Positions 58,505 through 64,000 of a DNA stretch of 64,000 bases are shown here, in pieces (positions within the stretch are counted from its first letter, which is position 1; each line of letters opens with the position of its first letter). Location: the NCBI RefSeq assembly GCF_000276665.1, contig NW_004955417.1:29705663-29769662 (forward strand), in the 5' to 3' direction. The notes beneath the pieces were generated by a model that searched no databases, was not told the origin of the DNA, and saw nothing but the letters and a program-made list of their open reading frames with translations. This DNA is from Chinchilla lanigera. Lineage: Eukaryota > Chordata > Mammalia > Rodentia > Chinchillidae. The position numbers and the translations under genes were made by a program.

Positions 58505-61500
58505 AAAGAGTTAAAGAGTTTGTAGTGGAGGCCAAAGCACCTCGGTAGAGGAGATGGGAATGTGGGCATGAATCCTGTTGCCTTGTACCACTGCCCTTTG
58601 AAAACACATAGACTTGGTCATGTACTTTTTCAGTCACTGAGTGGCTTATTCAGAGTATTCAGACCTTGACCAGGACTGCAGCTCTGTATCATATTCAGAA
58701 TCGTGCGTCAGCCGCCTTCCATGCACGTTGGGGTAGGGGTCGGTGGAAAACTCCTGTTTTCTGGATGATGGTTGCCATTTCTGTGCATGCTAACTCTGCA
58801 CACAGGTTTCAAGGTCTGAGTGTCTTTTTATTACCTCTAAAGCCCACCTGTTCGGGCATCCAGTAGCTTTGAACTTGCAAAGTTCTTTACCTCCTCTTCC
58901 CAGTTGTTGCACCCCCTTCCTCCAAATAAAACATCATATTGCAAAACCAAAAATTGCAAAACTGTAACCTGTGCATGTCTTGGTGTGTCGACAGTGAAAC
59001 CTCATAAAGATGGGAGAACAGGCAAGATACCTACTAGCACTCGCTGGTCCCCAGGTTTAGGACATGGACACAGTCAGAAAACACAAGGTGACACACGCTG
59101 TGGTTTGCTTCAGTGACAGTGAATGTGGATTCAGGGAAGGACAAGTAGGGAGAAGAGAGTTACCGTGCCTCTTAGCCATTCACATAAAATGTCACCTGCT
59201 TGACTCCGAGCTTATTCACGCCACTAGCCATTGACCTGTTAGGACTGTAAAATCGGGATTTGTAAAGGTGGCCATGCCTCTCACTGACTTTATAACAAGA
59301 AGGGGTACAGAAGTTACAGGGTGAGTCCTTCTTTCTCGTCCCTGTGAGATTTCGCAGGGTCAGCCTGGGGACACATCAAGCCGTGTACTCTGGCCCTGTG
59401 TCCACCATCCCCGTGAGCCAGGGCAGGTACAGCGGGCTCTCTGCGTGCAGACAGAAGCCGGAATCGTGCACACTGCCCCTGGGGACCGGGACTGGGCGGA
59501 GGGAGGCCGCGCTCCCAGAGAGGAAGTGTTGTGCTTCTCAGGAAGCGCACACCAGTTGTAGGCTCCTCTAGGAAGAGCACGGCTATTGGGCTCTTGCTGG
59601 CTAAGCAGAGCTGGCTGCTGAGGATTCAGAGATGTTCGGCCCACGGAAAGGTATGTGGAGTTGCTCCTGTGCATGGGGCTCTGGGCCGAGACAGAAAAGG
59701 CAGGCTCAGAGGGCTCACTCGGTGGCATTCTCAGGTCCAGAATCGCGGTGAGGATTTGTGCTATGCAGCCCTGCAGCTACTGAGTCTGGAGAGAGAATGC
59801 TGGGAGGAGGTCAGGGGAGGAAACCTTATGGAAATACTGGCTCTGAGTAGAACAGCGTGTCAGAAATGAGTTATTGGCGTACGCGTATTCCCTTGTAATT
59901 TGCTGCAGGACGTGCTGCTAATTAGGACTCCATACGGCAGGGCTCTGAGAAGTAGGTTTGGACATGGTTAGGGGGCCCATTCCTGTCCAGTGGCCGTTTG
60001 TCACCAGGCACAGCGTGCTCTTCTGTTCCCTGAGCTCACAGGTCCCCGTTCATGCTTGAGATTTCCAAGTTGCCTAATTTGCCCTTATCTGAAAATCTAC
60101 AGGCCCAGGGCAATGAGAACGAGCCCACCCCATGCTCCTGCTTTGTCACCACCGTATCTGGATTTTCAGAGACTAAAAATGCATTTCTTTAGGGCTTTCC
60201 TAACCAACCTCTTAGAAATTTGCTGAAATATCTTACTTTTCTTCAGTGGTTTATGATTTAAGTTCTCTCAGCTCCAGAGACATGAGGGAAGAAATAAATA
60301 AGAATAGTCTTCTTTTTTAAAGTTTTGGTCGAACAAGCCAAAATAACATTAGCTTTGATGGACCAACCTGTACTTTTAAGTGGGAGGAATAAAGATATAA
60401 AAAGAACTGAGGCATGTAGGAAAGCTCTTTGATTGTTAATGCACCCCAGCAGATGGAATTCATTATTGACTTCTTAAAATGAAATTGCTCTGCATTATCA
60501 TTTATTTATAGTTTTGCCTTCCAAAAGAAGTCATTACCCTTAACTAGTTAGTTAATCACAAGCAACCGTGTAACAACATCAAACTATGTATTGTTTACCA
60601 CTTAGTCATGAAGTTAGAGCTGATGTAAGATATTATCCCTGTCAAACTGGCAATAAATTTATGAGCATAATGAACAGTTAAAAAGGTCATGAATTTTTTC
60701 TTTTATTTGAGTAATTTCAAAAGCAATTATTTGACATCATAGGGCAACTTGCTTATGAAATTCTCACTGCAGAAACAGAGCTGTTTTAAATACAAATGAA
60801 CAATCTAATTTCACTTTTCCAGTTCAGTGTACAGGTACCGTGATGACCACCATAATTATACAGAATCCCCAAGTAAAATATTTAAGCGGTTGGTTCAGCC
60901 CAAACACATCTTTAGTATCAGTCACAAATTCCGAAGTTTTGGTCACTGGGGAGGCTGATCATCCGTCATGACAAAGTTTACTTTCTCAGCATTTCCAACC
61001 ATTTAATCCACTAAATTTATTTCAAATTTGAAAGGTACTGAAATTGTCTTTGTAATTCTTAAAATGCACAAGAATATGAAGCCCTTTCTCGGAGGCGATA
61101 TTTTAGTGTCACCTCATGTGCAACACAGTGCTTTAAAGACGACCAGGAGCTGTGGCCTGCAAGAGTTGGATGCTGAAACTTCAGGGACCTCCTGGCTCAG
61201 GTAGCTCCCATCCAGCTGCCCTTTCTGTCCTCTGCCAGCTCTTCCCTTCCCACTGCCCACTCCTCCTCCTGCTCCTGCTCCTCCTGCTCCTGTTCCCCCA
61301 GACACCCCAGATCCTTCAGACATTTGCACACGTAAACATCTTTCTGCACAAGTGGCTCTGTTTTTTCAACAGTGGCCGTCACTGTGAAATGGAAGGACAG
61401 TCATGAATATTTCATCCGTAGCACTTAAGGCTCTGCATTTAGCTCCTGCACGGTGGCGCCTAGCTCCCACACTGGGCGTGTCATAAATGCTTATTGATTG

Positions 61501-61690
61501 TCCCTGAGGTTGTGTTGGGCTGAGTTGGAGAAGTTTCCTCTCCTCTGCAGTTACTGCTCCCAAACACCCCCAATTCTAAGATGCATCTTTTTTAAACATT
61601 TTAACCTTTTAACATCTAGAAGCATCTAACACCAGTGCCAAGTCATGATTTGGCTGGCAGGTCTTTGGGAGCGTGTGCCCTTTTTCGTGT
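58505..61690. other. Noncoding stretch, no gene seen
   Basis: Unique DNA. GC-rich frames at 59314-59869 overlap on both strands. A CTC/CTG triplet patch lies at 61258-61295. The AT-rich part at 60420-60800 has TAAT cores and an E-box-like cagatg and resembles a conserved noncoding element. Confidence 0.4.
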
Positions 61691-61694
61691 CTCA

Positions 61695-61770
61695 TAGGCT
61701 GGGTATGAGACCAGGGCTTTGCACATGTGCTGTACCGTAGAGCTGACCCTCAGAACTAACCTGGGTTTTT
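61695..61770 (-). mobile_element. Relic ID-type SINE, reverse
   Basis: 'gggtatgagaccagggcttt', 'gcacatgtgctgtaccgtag' and 'agctgaccctcag' match a decayed reverse ID body. Confidence 0.5.
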
Positions 61771-61774
61771 TCTT

Positions 61775-63850
61775 TAAATCTTTTTTTCGTGATGGGTCCT
61801 CATACAGTCAATGCTGTGTTTGGTTTAATGAAGTACAGCAGTAAAAAATACAGATTAATGCATTACACTGTGCTGGGGGGGGCACTTCACAGGCGAGCTT
61901 GGTGAGACGATTCTTTCCTCTTTGGTGGCCTCTCCAGGGCCAGCTTCAGAATCTTTGCCCTGCTTTTCCCACCCTGGACCCAGGTGCTGTGGTTTTCCTG
62001 CTCCAAGGCCAGATGACTGGACACCCTGGAAAATCCTCTGGGGATGTTAGGAGTGATGTAATTACCAGAATTTGACTGTAATGAAATGGAAAAGTACAAG
62101 ATCTGGAAACTAAACACCTAGGCTCAAGTCGTCCTCTGCTCTTTATGACTGTGCATTTTAAACAATCTGGAATTTATTCTTAGAACTTCCGGTTACACAC
62201 GCAGAGAATTGAAATAATAGGAATAATTTCTTCATTCATTGCTAGGACAATTTGTAAAACTGCCCTTGTACTAGTAAAACTACTCAAAATGAAGCATAAA
62301 TGAGAGCACTTTTTCAAGGATGGATAAATGTAAAATTATACACTTTAAGATTGACATTAAACAAAAACGTTCCTAGACAGGCATGTATCTGACTAAAACC
62401 ATGTCAAGAAGCAAGGAGAAATCACGTCATTCATTCCACACCATTTCTAATTGTCACTGGAATGGCCCACACCGCTGCCTGCCTGGGCGAAAGACCAGCC
62501 CTGCGAGGGGTCTGTAAGGGCGTCCTGCAGCGCAGCCCTCCCGTGAAGCTCAGGCTGACCCGCCTGCAGCGCCCAGGGCAGTGCAGCATTGAAAACAAGA
62601 TGTGGCTTAGATCTCTTCCTTTCATTTAAGAAATAGCAGGCGCACACTTAGCAGCGGCTGTGGGCCGCCAGGTCTCTGAACAGGTGCACATGGTAGCATC
62701 ACAGCACATGATTTCTACGATGGGCTCCATCCCAGTTACTCCCTGCTGGGAGTCCCTGTGAGAGGGCTTCGCTTTCTGGGGAAACATCGTCCTTCCCAAA
62801 GGTGCTTAAAGTGCTGACTCTCCTTGGCTTGGAGTGAACTGCATGCCTTCCTCTTTCCCCTCACCAACTTTTCACTCACACAGGAGACCGTGTAATTTGT
62901 TTGCTGAATGTCAGTCCTTAACCTTCGCAGTTCAGGGGGCTCCGGGGTTAAAACGTGCTCTCCCACGCCTCTCATTTTCATTGTCTTCCCCACTGGAGGA
63001 GACGCAGACAATCTATGCTGTCCCTGTATTTGTATTAGTTGCTGTTTAAGCATCCAAACCTCCCCTCACTGAATGAACATTTCGAGAGAGCCTCTCCTCC
63101 CCAAGCAGGAGTTACAGGCGAAGTTAGTGCTTCTTGGGAAGAACATAGCCCAGGCCACAGGAGCAGTGAGGAGAAGGTCTTGCTCCGCGGCTCCAGCCGT
63201 GCCCGGGGGAGGGACACGGCATCCGCCGAGCATAGTGGGGTCACCCACCTCACCACTTCGCTGGACAGAAACTTCTCCCCACAGATGGGAGAATGCAAAT
63301 TTTTCAGCTTAAAATCTCACATTATAACTGGCCGATTAAAGACAAATTTCATGTAAGAACATAGGTACCTCTGCCTGGAAACCAAAATCCTTTTTATAAA
63401 AAAAATAAGCACAAACAGAAAATCGAAATGGGTTAGGACAACTGTGTGAATTTGAGCATTCTAGAATACTTTTCTTGTACTAACTTTGATAGTTCCAGCA
63501 GTGCAAAATAAGTAGAAAAGTAAGTGTCACTCTATCTTCAAGACCCTGCTGACTTCAGTGGTATTTAAGTTAGTGCTATTAAATATAAATCCCATTGCTA
63601 CAGTGGCTATAAAATACAAGAATTTGTAAAAATAAGTGTTTAATGATGCATTGTTTTGAGGACAGGACGCTCCCCGGAGGAAGGAAGTGCTGCATTAAGC
63701 CGTGTGCAGATGGAAAGGGGAACTGGAAGAGATGGTATTGTTAGTCACCCATGGAAACTCTGCTCTCTCCAGACTGTGTCTGCCAGTGGAAAGTATTCCA
63801 GTGTGTCCTTTAAATCACTTTGTTTCCAACCAAAAGTTATGATTCTACCT
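61775..63850. other. Noncoding stretch, no gene seen
   Basis: Unique DNA with overlapping short frames on both strands at 62736-63356, none with a recognised domain. Confidence 0.4.
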
Positions 63851-63857
63851 TTTTAAA

Positions 63858-63944
63858 AAAAATTTTTTGGTACCTGGAATTGAACTCAGGGCCTCACACT
63901 TGCCAGGAAGGCACTGTGCTACTGCACTACATCCCCAACCCTTC
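63858..63944 (-). mobile_element. ID-type SINE, reverse, older copy
   Basis: 'ttggtacctggaattgaact', 'cagggcctcacacttgccag' and 'ctacatccccaaccctt' form a reverse ID body, more diverged than the copies at 51.6 and 56.8 kb. Confidence 0.85.
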
Positions 63945-64000
63945 TACCATATTTTCATACTCTATAATATACTGAATGTGGTGACCAAAGTCTATCATCC

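Noticed and set aside
1..64000. A new multi-gene biological system
   Set aside because: No cluster of co-oriented real genes exists in the window. What is unusual here is repeat structure and two isolated exon candidates.

Overview
The window looks like nuclear DNA from a rodent. It carries both SINE types typical of rodents: tRNA-Ala-derived ID elements (copies near 4.4, 51.5, 51.7, 56.8 and 63.9 kb) and 7SL-derived B1 elements (13.7 and 51.1 kb). It also has MaLR-type LTRs, old L1, MIR and MER5 relics, long CA/GT runs and three N gaps. The ID consensus here (ending in a 'gtcgtgagtt...cccggtacc' box) is not the rat/mouse form; a hystricognath or castorimorph rodent is my guess and is not proven by the sequence.

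No complete protein-coding gene can be supported. The window reads as an intergenic or intronic gene desert. Two short segments look like isolated exons. One, on the + strand at 5472-5567, encodes a transmembrane segment in a 96-nt frame with phase 1 at both ends. The other, on the - strand at 21851-22101, has extracellular-type sequence with three N-glycosylation sequons and a plausible splice donor. I could not name either gene. At 42.5-43.2 kb there is a decayed gammaretrovirus-like (ERV1) gag-protease fragment, with a premature stop inside the second zinc knuckle. Related tandem repeat units lie on both sides of it.

Layout: 0-1 kb, CpG-rich DNA with an 18-bp minisatellite. 1-10.7 kb, unique sequence with one young ID SINE and the + strand exon candidate. 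10.75-12.18 kb, a large inverted repeat whose left arm holds an N gap flanked by an identical 57-bp duplication, probably a scaffolding artefact. 12.3-28 kb, old LTR, L1, MIR and MER5 relics and the - strand exon candidate. 28-30 kb, poly-C, a 22/23-bp tandem repeat and a GGAT-type array. 30-40.7 kb, mostly unique DNA. 40.7-43.9 kb, ERV block and AT-rich palindromic satellite. 46.4-46.7 kb, a 40-bp minisatellite with a gap. 49-53 kb, a dense nest of repeats (two MaLR LTRs, a small Tc1/mariner-type element, B1, and an inverted ID pair). 53-64 kb, mostly unique, AT-rich, with MIR relics and a possible conserved noncoding block at 60.4-60.8 kb.

No operon, CRISPR array, tRNA or rRNA gene, or new multi-gene system is visible. 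Most long open frames fall in GC-rich or tandem-repeat DNA and look accidental. Repeat family names come from recalled consensus similarity, not from a database search.
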